Shown here: positions 17,750 to 25,874 of the stretch, piece after piece | Layout: each line of letters begins with the position of its first letter | Numbering within the stretch: position 1 is the first letter of the stretch | Assembly (NCBI RefSeq): GCF_018141165.1 | Contig: NZ_CP058557.1 | Span: 3,038,001 to 3,102,000 of the forward strand | DNA length: 64,000 bases | Source of the DNA: Alkaliphilus sp. B6464 | GTDB taxonomy: Bacteria > Bacillota > Clostridia > Peptostreptococcales > Natronincolaceae | Direction: 5' to 3' | Notes under the pieces: generated by a model | Told to the model about the DNA's origin: nothing | What the model saw: the letters and a program-made list of their open reading frames with translations, nothing else | Database searches by the model: none | Program-made: the position numbers and the translations under genes

Positions 17750-18655
17750 ATGGATTTTAGACAATTGGAGTCATTCGTAGCAATTGCCAAATTTAAAAGT
17801 TTTTCTAAGGCTGCTGATTATTTGTATCTTACACAACCAACCATAAGTAGCCATATTTTAAATTTAGAAAAGGAATTAAATACAGTATTGATTAATCGGT
17901 CTAGTAAAAAAATTTCATTAACTAAGGCTGGTGAAGTCCTTTATGATTATGCTATTAATATTATTAATTTAAGAGAGAGAGCCCGATTTAAGCTAGGGGA
18001 GTTTAAAGGAAAGATTGTCGGGAACATAGAAATAGCTTCTAGTACAATTCCTGAACAATATATTATTCCGGAGCTTATATGTGAATTCAATAAAGTTTAT
18101 CCAGATGTAACTTTTTCAATGCTTCACTATGATTCAGCTCAAGTTGTAGAAGGAATTATAAACGGTGATATAGATTTTGGCATTGTTGGTGCTAAAATAC
18201 CTCATAATCAACTAAAATATGTGGAGCTTATAAGTGATGAACTCGTCTTAGTCACACCATATAATGAATCTTATGACAGTGAAAATATCTCCATTACACT
18301 AAATGATTTGCTAAAAGAAAAATTCATTTTAAGAGAACAAGGATCAGGGACTAGAAACTTACTGGAAGAAACTTTAAGAAGCCAAAACATAGATATAAAA
18401 CAATTACAAGTTATTGCATATGTAGAAAATACAGAAGCAATAAAGCAATGCATTAGAAGAGGTTTAGGTATTTCAATATTATCCAAACGTGCAATTGAAG
18501 ATGAAATTAAATACAAGCTGTTAAACTATATAAAAATTAGAGATATGGAATTAAAGAGAAAATTTTATTTCGTATATCACAGCCAGAGATCACCTTCACC
18601 ACTTGAAATAGAATTTCAACAATTCGTTTGTAACCACTTTATTAAGAACAACTAA
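17750..18655 (+). CDS. LysR-family transcriptional regulator
   Basis: A 301-residue activator/repressor. The N-terminal winged HTH is standard (FRQLESFVAIAKFKSFSKAA, then LTQPTISSHI). A periplasmic-binding-type effector domain follows (IASSTIPEQYIIPELI, GDIDFGIVGA). The second half resembles CysB/CysL-like regulators of anion or sulphur metabolism, a weak guess. It is downstream of the CDF gene on the same strand; no divergent partner gene, so its targets are not apparent. A GGGAAG site supports the ATG. Confidence 0.9.
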   Translation: MDFRQLESFVAIAKFKSFSKAADYLYLTQPTISSHILNLEKELNTVLINRSSKKISLTKAGEVLYDYAINIINLRERARFKLGEFKGKIVGNIEIASSTIPEQYIIPELICEFNKVYPDVTFSMLHYDSAQVVEGIINGDIDFGIVGAKIPHNQLKYVELISDELVLVTPYNESYDSENISITLNDLLKEKFILREQGSGTRNLLEETLRSQNIDIKQLQVIAYVENTEAIKQCIRRGLGISILSKRAIEDEIKYKLLNYIKIRDMELKRKFYFVYHSQRSPSPLEIEFQQFVCNHFIKNN

Positions 18656-18668
18656 AATCGTTATCATG

Positions 18669-18697
18669 AAAAAGGATGGGAGAACCCATCCTTTTTT
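18669..18697 (+). terminator. Bidirectional terminator, LysR / DegV
   Basis: A 12-bp stem (AAAAAGGATGGG facing CCCATCCTTTTT) with a 4-base loop and T/A runs on both sides. It terminates the LysR gene and overlaps the stop of the convergent DegV gene. Confidence 0.9.
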
Positions 18698-19520
18698 AAA
18701 AACAAACTAGTAATCCACCTTGCCCAGAATGGGTACCGATTACAGGACCCATTGTTGTTACTAACACTTCAGCAGGGCTAAAGCGCTTAATTATTTCTTC
18801 CTTTAATGCTAAAGCATCTTCAATACAATCGCAGTGAGTTATTCCTATAATTCTATCCTTAAAATCCATATTTTTTTCTGCAATTTGTTCTAAAATAAAG
18901 TTAGTAGCTCTTTTCTTTCCACGAATTGTCTTTAGTATCTTTACATATCCTTCTTCAACATGTACTATTGCCTTTAGATTCAACAGATTTGCAACCATTT
19001 CCTTAACCCTATTTACTCTACCACCCTTTACAGCATTTTCTAAGGTTTCTAAATAAACAACAACTCTCATTTCATCCCTGTACTCTTTTAGCTTTTCAAT
19101 TATTTTTTCTAAGCTTGCTCCTTCTTTTCTCATTTCACAAGCTTTTAATACTTGCATACCTACACCCATTGATCCACTTAAACTGTCAAAAACTTCAATC
19201 TTTTTTTCCATCATCTCTCTTACCATTATTGCACCATTCATTGTACCACTTAATTTTGAAGAAAGATGTATACATAATGTTTCGCCAGTTCTTTGAGCAG
19301 CTTTCTTAAATGCATCTACATAACTTTGAGGTGATGGCTGAGATGTTTTGGGAAGTCCTTCAGATGCTCTCATTTTCTTATAAAATTCCTCATGTGTTAA
19401 ATTTATACCGTCCACATAGTTTTCTCCATCTATTTCAATGTTTAAAGGAACAACTATAATGTTATTTTCTTCCAAAATTTCTTTTGGCAGGTCACAAGAA
19501 CTATCAGTAATTATTTGCAT
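18696..19520 (-). CDS. DegV family fatty-acid-binding protein
   Basis: Cytoplasmic lipid-binding protein. In Firmicutes such proteins (FakB) present fatty acids to a kinase for phospholipid synthesis. Landmarks: ITDSSCDLP at the N-terminus, LKTSQPSPQSYVDAF in place, the SSKLSGTMNGA motif that grips the carboxylate, and a C-terminal GPVIGTHSGQGGLLVCF. The 274 residues are normal. No FakA kinase in the window. AGGAGG precedes the ATG. It is the only gene of its transcript. Confidence 0.92.
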   Translation of the reverse strand: MQIITDSSCDLPKEILEENNIIVVPLNIEIDGENYVDGINLTHEEFYKKMRASEGLPKTSQPSPQSYVDAFKKAAQRTGETLCIHLSSKLSGTMNGAIMVREMMEKKIEVFDSLSGSMGVGMQVLKACEMRKEGASLEKIIEKLKEYRDEMRVVVYLETLENAVKGGRVNRVKEMVANLLNLKAIVHVEEGYVKILKTIRGKKRATNFILEQIAEKNMDFKDRIIGITHCDCIEDALALKEEIIKRFSPAEVLVTTMGPVIGTHSGQGGLLVCF

Positions 19521-19702
19521 TCAAAAACCTCCTGTTGTTTCATATTACTTATATAATAATATGTATTGCACTATATTGAAAGAAAAATTTAAAAATTAAT
19601 ATAAATAATTTACACTTTCTATTCTAATGTTATATAAAAAAACAACAGTCTTCATTTATCATTATACCCACGTCATTATAATTATATCAATCTACATAAT
19701 AA

Positions 19703-20356
19703 CTATATCTTTTTAATATTATGTTTATATGCATAAATAGCAGCCTGTGTACGATCACTAACATTAATTTTCTTAAATATATTCGATACATGGTTCTTCA
19801 CAGTTTTTTCACTAATAAATAAGCAATCTCCTATTTCTTTATTATTAAATCCTTCTGCAAGTAATGTTAGAACCTCATACTCTCTTTTGGTCAAATTTTC
19901 TCCATTTATTTCTCTTTTGCCTTTTTCTTCTCTACGATTAAATTCTTTTACTAATTCTGTTGCTAATGTAGGATAAATATAACTTGAACCTTGAAATACA
20001 TCTCTTATGGCTTTAATTAAACTTTCGCTTTCTGCATCTTTTAATACATAACCATCAGCACCTAAATTTATAGTTTCAAACAAATATTCTCTGTCTTCGT
20101 AGAAGGTAAGCATAATTATTTTAATAGTTCTATCCATATCTTTTAATCTTCGCAGAGTTTGTATTCCATTTAGTTTCGGCATATTAATATCTAACAGAAC
20201 AATATCAGGCTTAAGTTTTTGTACCTTTATAATTGCATCTTCTCCATCTCCGGCTAATCCTATTACTTTAATATCCGGCTCTAGTTCAACAATTTGTTTT
20301 AACCCCTGTCTTACTAAAGAATGATCATCAACTATTAAGACTTTTATATCATTCAT
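19703..20356 (-). CDS. DegU-like response regulator (NarL family)
   Basis: Receiver domain with phospho-acceptor Asp56 (in VLLDINMP), acidic pocket Asp10/Asp11 (LIVDDHS), and the conserved Thr and Lys (LTFYED, VLKDAES). A LuxR-type HTH follows (LTKREYEVLTLLAEGFNNKE, then SEKTVKNHVSNIF). 217 residues, as in DegU. It begins 11 bases after the kinase gene, forming a DegS-DegU operon. In Bacillus this pair controls secretion, competence and motility; the regulon here is not shown by the sequence. Confidence 0.93.
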   Translation of the reverse strand: MNDIKVLIVDDHSLVRQGLKQIVELEPDIKVIGLAGDGEDAIIKVQKLKPDIVLLDINMPKLNGIQTLRRLKDMDRTIKIIMLTFYEDREYLFETINLGADGYVLKDAESESLIKAIRDVFQGSSYIYPTLATELVKEFNRREEKGKREINGENLTKREYEVLTLLAEGFNNKEIGDCLFISEKTVKNHVSNIFKKINVSDRTQAAIYAYKHNIKKI

Positions 20357-20367
20357 ACTTCATCCCC

Positions 20368-21519
20368 CTAATTTTCATTTGGTATATTAATGATAATTTT
20401 TGTGCCACAATTTTTTTCGCTTTTCACTTCAAATGTTCCATTAAGTAGTTCGATTCTTTCCTGCATATTTAATAGACCAAAACCTCCTTCATATCTATTG
20501 TAGCCTTTTAGATCTTTTATATTAAAACCTATACCATTATCTTCTATTAGAACGTATAGATTCCTTTTTGTCATCTCTAATTTAATTTTAACCATAGTTG
20601 CATGAGAATGCTTTTGCACATTATTTAATGCTTCTTGTACTATTCTAAATAGAGCAATATTTTTAATGTTATCCTCTACTTCAACTTGCGATAGTATAAT
20701 AAAATCAACTTCTATATTAGTATCACTTTGAAAGTTATGTATGTATCTTTGAATAGTAGGTATAAATCCAATGTCATCTAGTGCCATTGGATGTAAATTG
20801 TATATAATTCCTCTAATATCTTTAATACTGTTTCTTAAAACTTTCTTCAATTCCTGTATTTCATTTTTTGCCTTGATAATATCTATATCTATTAACCGTT
20901 CACAAACCTCTGTTTTTATTATAGCATTAGTTAAAGCTTGGGCTGGGCCGTCATGAATATCTCTTGCAATTCTTTGGTGTTCTTCTTCACGTACCTGTAT
21001 AATTCTTCTTCCCAAAATACTCCTATGATTCATATCTTCTAGCGTATCGGATATATTTTCTAGATCTCCACTTAGAAAGTCAAAAGCTACACAAACCTTA
21101 GATATAAGATTTTCAGATCTTTTTAAAATATTTTGTGCATTTTTTAATCTTAATTCTAGGTCTGTTCTTCTTTTAATTAAATCTTTTTCTTCTTGTCTTT
21201 TTAGAATAAGCTTAATTTGTAGCTGATTAGCATTTTCATAAGCCTTTTTGATATTTTCCTCACTATGCTTTGAAAAATTTTTACTTACTGTTAACAATAT
21301 TTTACGACTTATTTGCTCTTGATGCTCTAATATTTCTACTTCTTTAATTAAAAGTTGAACTTTACTTTGAAAATCGTCTAATTCTTTTTTTAGAGAATTA
21401 TATTCATTTCTTGCGGCCTCAGATATTTCAAAGATTTCTTTCTTACCTTCTGAAATAGCGTCCATTGTTCTCTTTAATACTTTGGTAATTTGATCATTAT
21501 TTCCACTTCCACCCTGCAC
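20368..21519 (-). CDS. DegS-like cytoplasmic sensor histidine kinase
   Basis: Phosphorylates the adjacent response regulator. There is no TM or signal peptide: the first 165 residues form a long coiled coil as in the DegS sensor domain. The HisKA_3 phosphorylation site is His189 in RIARDIHDGPAQ. The HATPase domain ends the protein with IEDNGIGFN and EGGFGLLNMQERIELL. The GTG at 21519 has a GGAGG site 9-10 bases ahead. Upstream overlap with other genes is absent. Signal unknown. Confidence 0.92.
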   Translation of the reverse strand: MQGGSGNNDQITKVLKRTMDAISEGKKEIFEISEAARNEYNSLKKELDDFQSKVQLLIKEVEILEHQEQISRKILLTVSKNFSKHSEENIKKAYENANQLQIKLILKRQEEKDLIKRRTDLELRLKNAQNILKRSENLISKVCVAFDFLSGDLENISDTLEDMNHRSILGRRIIQVREEEHQRIARDIHDGPAQALTNAIIKTEVCERLIDIDIIKAKNEIQELKKVLRNSIKDIRGIIYNLHPMALDDIGFIPTIQRYIHNFQSDTNIEVDFIILSQVEVEDNIKNIALFRIVQEALNNVQKHSHATMVKIKLEMTKRNLYVLIEDNGIGFNIKDLKGYNRYEGGFGLLNMQERIELLNGTFEVKSEKNCGTKIIINIPNEN

Positions 21520-21652
21520 TTATTTTAGCACCTCCATCATTATTCTAATAAATTCTACACGCTACGACAACTTCCCTCTATTTTACTTACAATAATAAGT
21601 ATTTTATAAGAATATAGTAATTTATTCCTAAACTTCTAATGAATAAATAGAA

Positions 21653-21674
21653 AAAGGATCTTTAAAGATCCTTT
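21653..21674 (-). terminator. Terminator after secreted 158-residue gene
   Basis: A perfect palindrome AAAGGATCTTTAAAGATCCTTT followed on the minus strand by T-rich sequence, just past the stop at 21680. Confidence 0.8.
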
Positions 21675-21679
21675 CCTGT

Positions 21680-22156
21680 TTAGTATTCGCTTATTTGATA
21701 ATTACTCAACATCCACCTATCTTTAATGTTCTCCATTTCAACTATGTACTTTATTTCCTCGGTATATTCATTTTCATATCCTAAGATATCCCATAACATG
21801 ATACATTCTAATTTTACCCTATTTAAACTATTTTTGACTACATAAATACTTTTAACTGATACGTTTGAAATTCCTTCATATGATGTAGGATTATTTAACA
21901 TGTGTTCAAACATTTCAATATCTAACTTAAGTAGAGGACCAATAATAAATTCATTTAAATCTTCTTCAATTTCATCAATAGATACATATTGTCCCATTAA
22001 AAGCTGATTCCATATCTTGCTTCGTTCTTTAAAAACCCTCTCAACTTCTTGGTGTAATTCTTCCACAAGGGCTTCACTATTATAGGATGCAAAAATAACA
22101 TTTTGATATGAAATAATAGTAAGAATAAATAAAAAAATAATAGAAACTCTTTTCAT
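21680..22156 (-). CDS. Secreted protein of unknown function, 158 residues
   Basis: Not recognised. A signal peptide is clear: basic MKR, a hydrophobic core (VSIIFLFILTIISY) and a likely cut after ASY or FAS near residue 24. There is no lipobox Cys. The mature part is acidic and helical at first, then beta-rich with IKDRWMLSNYQISEY near the end, a pattern seen in NTF2-like or DUF4829-type extracytoplasmic domains, a weak resemblance. It is a single gene with strong AAAGGAGG site and its own terminator. Confidence 0.7.
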   Translation of the reverse strand: MKRVSIIFLFILTIISYQNVIFASYNSEALVEELHQEVERVFKERSKIWNQLLMGQYVSIDEIEEDLNEFIIGPLLKLDIEMFEHMLNNPTSYEGISNVSVKSIYVVKNSLNRVKLECIMLWDILGYENEYTEEIKYIVEMENIKDRWMLSNYQISEY

Positions 22157-22319
22157 GATTTTCCTCCTTTGTTTAGAATCATATATTTATATACATAATT
22201 ATAAACAAAGGATTTTGCAAAATTTAGTTCTTTTTAGTGTAGAATAAAAATTTCGCCCAACATATAGTGTCAATTTAAGATAGGCATCTACAATATATTG
22301 TGTGATCTGTTTTGAATTC

Positions 22320-22769
22320 TTAAATTACTTCAATTCTTTTCTTCTCCTCTTCGCTTAAAAGATTTTCTAAATCCAAAATAATAACCATACGGTTTTCAAT
22401 CTTTCCTATTCCGCTAATAAATTTATCATCTGATCCCATTATAATATTAGGTGCATCTTCTATCCTCTTATCATCGATTGTCAATACTTGTGATGCATCA
22501 TCTACTAAAAGTCCTACCTGCTTATCATTTAATCCAAAAATTATAATTCTAGTATTTGGTGTGATCGAAGCAGAAAGCATATCAAATTTTTCATGTAAAT
22601 TAATAACTGGTACTACATTCCCACGATAATTAATGATACCTTTAATAAAATTTGGTGAATTTGGAACCTTAGTACATTCCATATATTCACTTATTTCTTT
22701 AACATTCATTATATCTACAGCATATTCTTCATTTTCTAACTTGAAAATAACATATTGTCTTTCTGACAT
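22320..22769 (-). CDS. cheW: Chemotaxis coupling protein CheW
   Basis: Couples chemoreceptors to the kinase CheA. The 149 residues show the CheW fold: QYVIFKLENEEYAVDIMNVKE, the NFIKGIINYRGNVVPVINL core (between 41 and 62) and LLVDDASQVLTI. No CheA, receptor or flagellar gene is adjacent; a free-standing cheW is common. AGGAGG precedes the ATG. The protein is complete and short, without a response-regulator fusion (which would make it CheV). Confidence 0.93.
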   Translation of the reverse strand: MSERQYVIFKLENEEYAVDIMNVKEISEYMECTKVPNSPNFIKGIINYRGNVVPVINLHEKFDMLSASITPNTRIIIFGLNDKQVGLLVDDASQVLTIDDKRIEDAPNIIMGSDDKFISGIGKIENRMVIILDLENLLSEEEKKRIEVI

Positions 22770-22882
22770 TTTTTTACCTCCTAAATCGAACTTTTTCCTC
22801 TCTTTCTTTACAAGCTATTATTCTATATTAACATTAATTTTCCTTTTATTTATCAAAGTTTTTTATTTATAGACAAAATAAA

Positions 22883-22935
22883 AATCATCTTTATCTATTT
22901 TTAAAGATTACCTCTCAAAATAAATAAGGATGATT
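22883..22935 (-). terminator. Possible terminator after DUF896 gene
   Basis: AATCATC and GATGATT flank a long AT-rich loop; the minus-strand exit is T-rich (TTTTTATTTT). Lies 11 bases past the DUF896 stop. Confidence 0.5.
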
Positions 22936-22945
22936 GTATAAAAAT

Positions 22946-23116
22946 TTAATCTACTAATTCTATGTTTTCTAACTGTTTTGAAAAAGATTTTCTAAAAGAA
23001 TTTATATATTCTTTACGTAGTTTTTGTTGTTCCTCTTTCTCTAAGGCGCTTAATTCTCTTTCTTTCGATATTCTAGCTAGTTCATTAATTCTATTAATTT
23101 TTTCTTTAGATACCAT
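22946..23116 (-). CDS. DUF896 (YnzC-like) small protein
   Basis: A 56-residue protein that begins VSKEKINRINELARISKERE after the initiator Met and goes on with ALEKEEQQKLRKEYI. This is the hallmark of the DUF896/YnzC family: a two-helix hairpin with an N-terminal SKEKI box. In Bacillus the relative YneA-operon protein YnzC is LexA-controlled, but no LexA site was found here. Function unknown. The start (ATG at 23116) has a GGAG site 6 bases ahead. It is a single gene between cheW and a helical-repeat protein. Confidence 0.88.
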   Translation of the reverse strand: MVSKEKINRINELARISKERELSALEKEEQQKLRKEYINSFRKSFSKQLENIELVD

Positions 23117-23219
23117 TTATAACACTCCTAAAACTTTATTTATTATTAATATATACAATTATTTTTAAATTACTATATATTATACCACGAAAATGTTATA
23201 AATTTAAGTCGATATTTCT

Positions 23220-24029
23220 TCACTTGATAACAATTTCTTCTTTATTTGTTTGTGTTTCAATATCTTCTGCAACTTCATAATCCATGTCACTTTCTTTAGA
23301 TAACTGTTCTTCACTATCATCTGTAGGAGTAGTTTCATCACTCATGCTAGTTACTGCTTTAAATATTTGTACCATGCGCATTAAAGAATCTCTTTGGTCC
23401 TTATGAATAAAAGGCTGAATAATTTCTAAAATATCCATTTCGCTAATTTTTTCTCTATTTTTCAAAGTGCTAATTACATTTATTACCGATGCTATTTTTT
23501 TAAACTCGGATACCTTTTCTTTTACATCATCAGCAAGTATAGGCTCAAAAACCTCAATATATTCATGTATATTTGCCATATGATTTCCGTTCTGTGATAA
23601 ACTATGTATTTCTTTTAATTTCTTTTCTAATGTTCTAATCTTAACATCAAAATCTACTGCTTGATGAACCAACATTTTCTTTTCATCTTCAAGAAATTCA
23701 CTTATGTCCATTAACATATTACGTTTTCTATCGTCTAAACTAAATGAAGAATATTTTACTCCTGCCGATGCAATTTGTGGAGGTTCCATTAGCACCTTTA
23801 CATTTCTAATGATCTGCAATATAGTTTCAGCACTATGAACAATATATTGTTCCTGTGGGTCCATGTATCCTTTTATTCTATTAAGAAACTTTGTTTTTTT
23901 ATCTAAATCTACTAAGTTCATTTCCTGAAATCCTAATTTTTTGGTATCACTGCGTGATAAAAAAACTAAAAATAGAAAAAAAATTAACCAATTGGGTTGA
24001 ATCTGTAACCTCTGCTCTTGTCTATCCAT
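23220..24029 (-). CDS. Hypothetical helical-repeat protein, 269 residues
   Basis: Not recognised. There is one hydrophobic N-terminal stretch (WLIFFLFLVFLS, about 14-25) that could be a membrane anchor, then an all-helical body and an acidic, low-complexity tail (from about 235). Three similar units occur: RIKGYMDPQEQ (about 50), VFEPILADDVK (about 165) and IIQPFIHKDQR (about 205), each inside a helix-turn-helix of about 30 residues. The 95-residue protein encoded divergently ends in the same pattern (RIKPFLNQEQL). The AAGGAGG site supports the ATG. Confidence 0.7.
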   Translation of the reverse strand: MDRQEQRLQIQPNWLIFFLFLVFLSRSDTKKLGFQEMNLVDLDKKTKFLNRIKGYMDPQEQYIVHSAETILQIIRNVKVLMEPPQIASAGVKYSSFSLDDRKRNMLMDISEFLEDEKKMLVHQAVDFDVKIRTLEKKLKEIHSLSQNGNHMANIHEYIEVFEPILADDVKEKVSEFKKIASVINVISTLKNREKISEMDILEIIQPFIHKDQRDSLMRMVQIFKAVTSMSDETTPTDDSEEQLSKESDMDYEVAEDIETQTNKEEIVIK

Positions 24030-24225
24030 TGTTGGCCTCCTTCCAAATTTGACCTATTATATAGTATATGTATATTCTCTCTAAAATGTTTTATTAATCT
24101 TTATATTATCTTTTACTATATAAAATAAGTTATCTTTATAATTTTAGTGGCAAAATATAAACCTCCTGCATATCTATATACGGAAAAGCATTTACAAAGA
24201 AAATTATTGTTTAGGAGGGAGAATA

Positions 24226-24513
24226 ATGAATTCTAAAAAATTAAATGAACTTTTAAGGGCTTTTAAGGCTGGTGACTATAGTAGGCTCCAGGAAGTAAAA
24301 AGTATGGTTTCTGAGGATGACTATCAAAAAGCTGTAGAATTATTTAACCAATATAGCGATAAGCCAGAAGATGAGATTTTAGATGAGTTAGCAAAACTTA
24401 AAAAATCAGTACCTAACCACGAAGAAATGATAGACAGAATAAAGCCATTTTTAAATCAAGAACAATTATCTAGACTAGACAAGGTTATGGATTATTTAAA
24501 TAGCCAAGATTAG
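24226..24513 (+). CDS. Hypothetical small helical protein, 95 residues
   Basis: Not recognised. Soluble, charged and helical with no membrane segment. Its last third (IDRIKPFLNQEQLSRLDKVM) closely resembles the repeat units of the 269-residue protein encoded divergently 196 bases upstream, which suggests the two are related and may interact or have arisen from one gene. TTTAGGAGGG precedes the ATG. It ends in a strong terminator shared with hutI. Confidence 0.7.
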   Translation: MNSKKLNELLRAFKAGDYSRLQEVKSMVSEDDYQKAVELFNQYSDKPEDEILDELAKLKKSVPNHEEMIDRIKPFLNQEQLSRLDKVMDYLNSQD

Positions 24514-24540
24514 AAATTTAATTTATTTTATTAAATATCA

Positions 24541-24588
24541 ATAAACTAAAACAAGGGACCTAATAAATGGACCCTTGTTTTAGTTTAT
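24541..24588 (+). terminator. Bidirectional terminator, small helical gene / hutI
   Basis: A perfect 17-bp stem (ATAAACTAAAACAAGGG facing CCCTTGTTTTAGTTTAT) with a 14-base loop. It serves the plus-strand gene and touches the stop codon of hutI on the other strand. Confidence 0.88.
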
Positions 24589-25856
24589 TAAATTAATCTA
24601 CCTTCTTTAACAACAATCTTACCATTTTTAATTACTATATCCACATGATTAACTCCAAAATGATAAGGAATATAGTATAAATTAGGTGTATCGAAAATAG
24701 CTATATCAGCTTTTTTCCCTATTTCAATACTTCCTATTTCATGTTCTCTATTTATTGCTGCAGCAGCATTTATTGTAACTGCACTTATTACTTCTTCAGG
24801 AGTCATCTTAAGATATAAACACCCTAGGCTCATAATCAATTGAATATTTTCTGTAGGGCAGCTACCTGGATTATAATCAGTTGCTAGAGCAACAGACAAA
24901 CCATAGTCAATCATTTTGCGTACATTTGCATATTTGCCCATAGCTAAATTAAATGAAGTACCAGGCAACGCCACAGCAACTACCTCTTTTTCTGCCATCA
25001 TTTTTAAACCTTTTTCACTGGCAGCCATCAAATGATCAGCAGACACAACACCTAACTCTGCTGCTAACTCAGCTCCACCTAAAGATATGATTTCATCAGC
25101 ATGAATTTTCGATTTCAGTCCTAGTTTTTCTGCAGCCTTAAGTATTTTTCTAGTTTGATCTATTGAAAATACGCCCTCTTCACAAAATACATCACAAAAT
25201 TCCGCTAATTCTTTTTCTGCTACTATTGGAAGCATTTCATTTATTACTACATCTACAAATTCATCTGGATTGTGTCTATATTCCCCAGGAATAGCATGTG
25301 CCCCCATAAATGTAGAAACTAAATCGGAATTACTTTGTTTATTTAATATATCAATAGCCTCTAACTGTTTAATTTCAGTATCTATCTCTAATCCATATCC
25401 ACTTTTAACCTCTACAGTAGTTACACCATAGGTCAACATTCTATCTAAACTTTTTTTAGATTGATTAATCAATTCCTCCAAGGTAGAGTTTTGCGTAGCT
25501 CTTACAGTACTTAAAATTCCTCCACCCTTATTCAATATTTCGAGATATGGAACACCTTTTAATTTCAGAGCTAATTCATTTTCTCGTGATCCTCCATGGA
25601 CTAAATGGGTATGTGGGTCTATAAGTCCTGGGGTGACAGTTTTGCCTTTACCATCAACAATCAAAGTATGTTCTTGTATTTTAAATTCAGATCCTATATC
25701 ACCACTGCCTACTCCTATTATTTTATTATCTTTAATAGCTATCCAACCGTTTTCAATAAGTCCAATGTCTTGCATTTCTCTTCCCTTTTTAGCCTTTATA
25801 CCAGACTTTACTGTTATAAGCTGAGATATATCTTTAATAAGCACATCAACAATCAT
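24588..25856 (-). CDS. hutI: Imidazolonepropionase
   Basis: Opens the ring of 4-imidazolone-5-propanoate to N-formimino-glutamate, step three of histidine breakdown. The 422 residues belong to the metal-dependent amidohydrolases: the HTHLVHGGSRENE site with two metal His near residue 80, MGAHAIPGEYR, KIHADEI with a further His, and ATDYNPGSCPT with the catalytic Asp. Length is usual. It follows hutH by 18 bases in the same operon. Urocanase (hutU) and the formimino-glutamate step are not in the window, so the pathway is split. Confidence 0.96.
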   Translation of the reverse strand: MIVDVLIKDISQLITVKSGIKAKKGREMQDIGLIENGWIAIKDNKIIGVGSGDIGSEFKIQEHTLIVDGKGKTVTPGLIDPHTHLVHGGSRENELALKLKGVPYLEILNKGGGILSTVRATQNSTLEELINQSKKSLDRMLTYGVTTVEVKSGYGLEIDTEIKQLEAIDILNKQSNSDLVSTFMGAHAIPGEYRHNPDEFVDVVINEMLPIVAEKELAEFCDVFCEEGVFSIDQTRKILKAAEKLGLKSKIHADEIISLGGAELAAELGVVSADHLMAASEKGLKMMAEKEVVAVALPGTSFNLAMGKYANVRKMIDYGLSVALATDYNPGSCPTENIQLIMSLGCLYLKMTPEEVISAVTINAAAAINREHEIGSIEIGKKADIAIFDTPNLYYIPYHFGVNHVDIVIKNGKIVVKEGRLI

Positions 25857-25874
25857 TTTGCACCATCCTTTACT

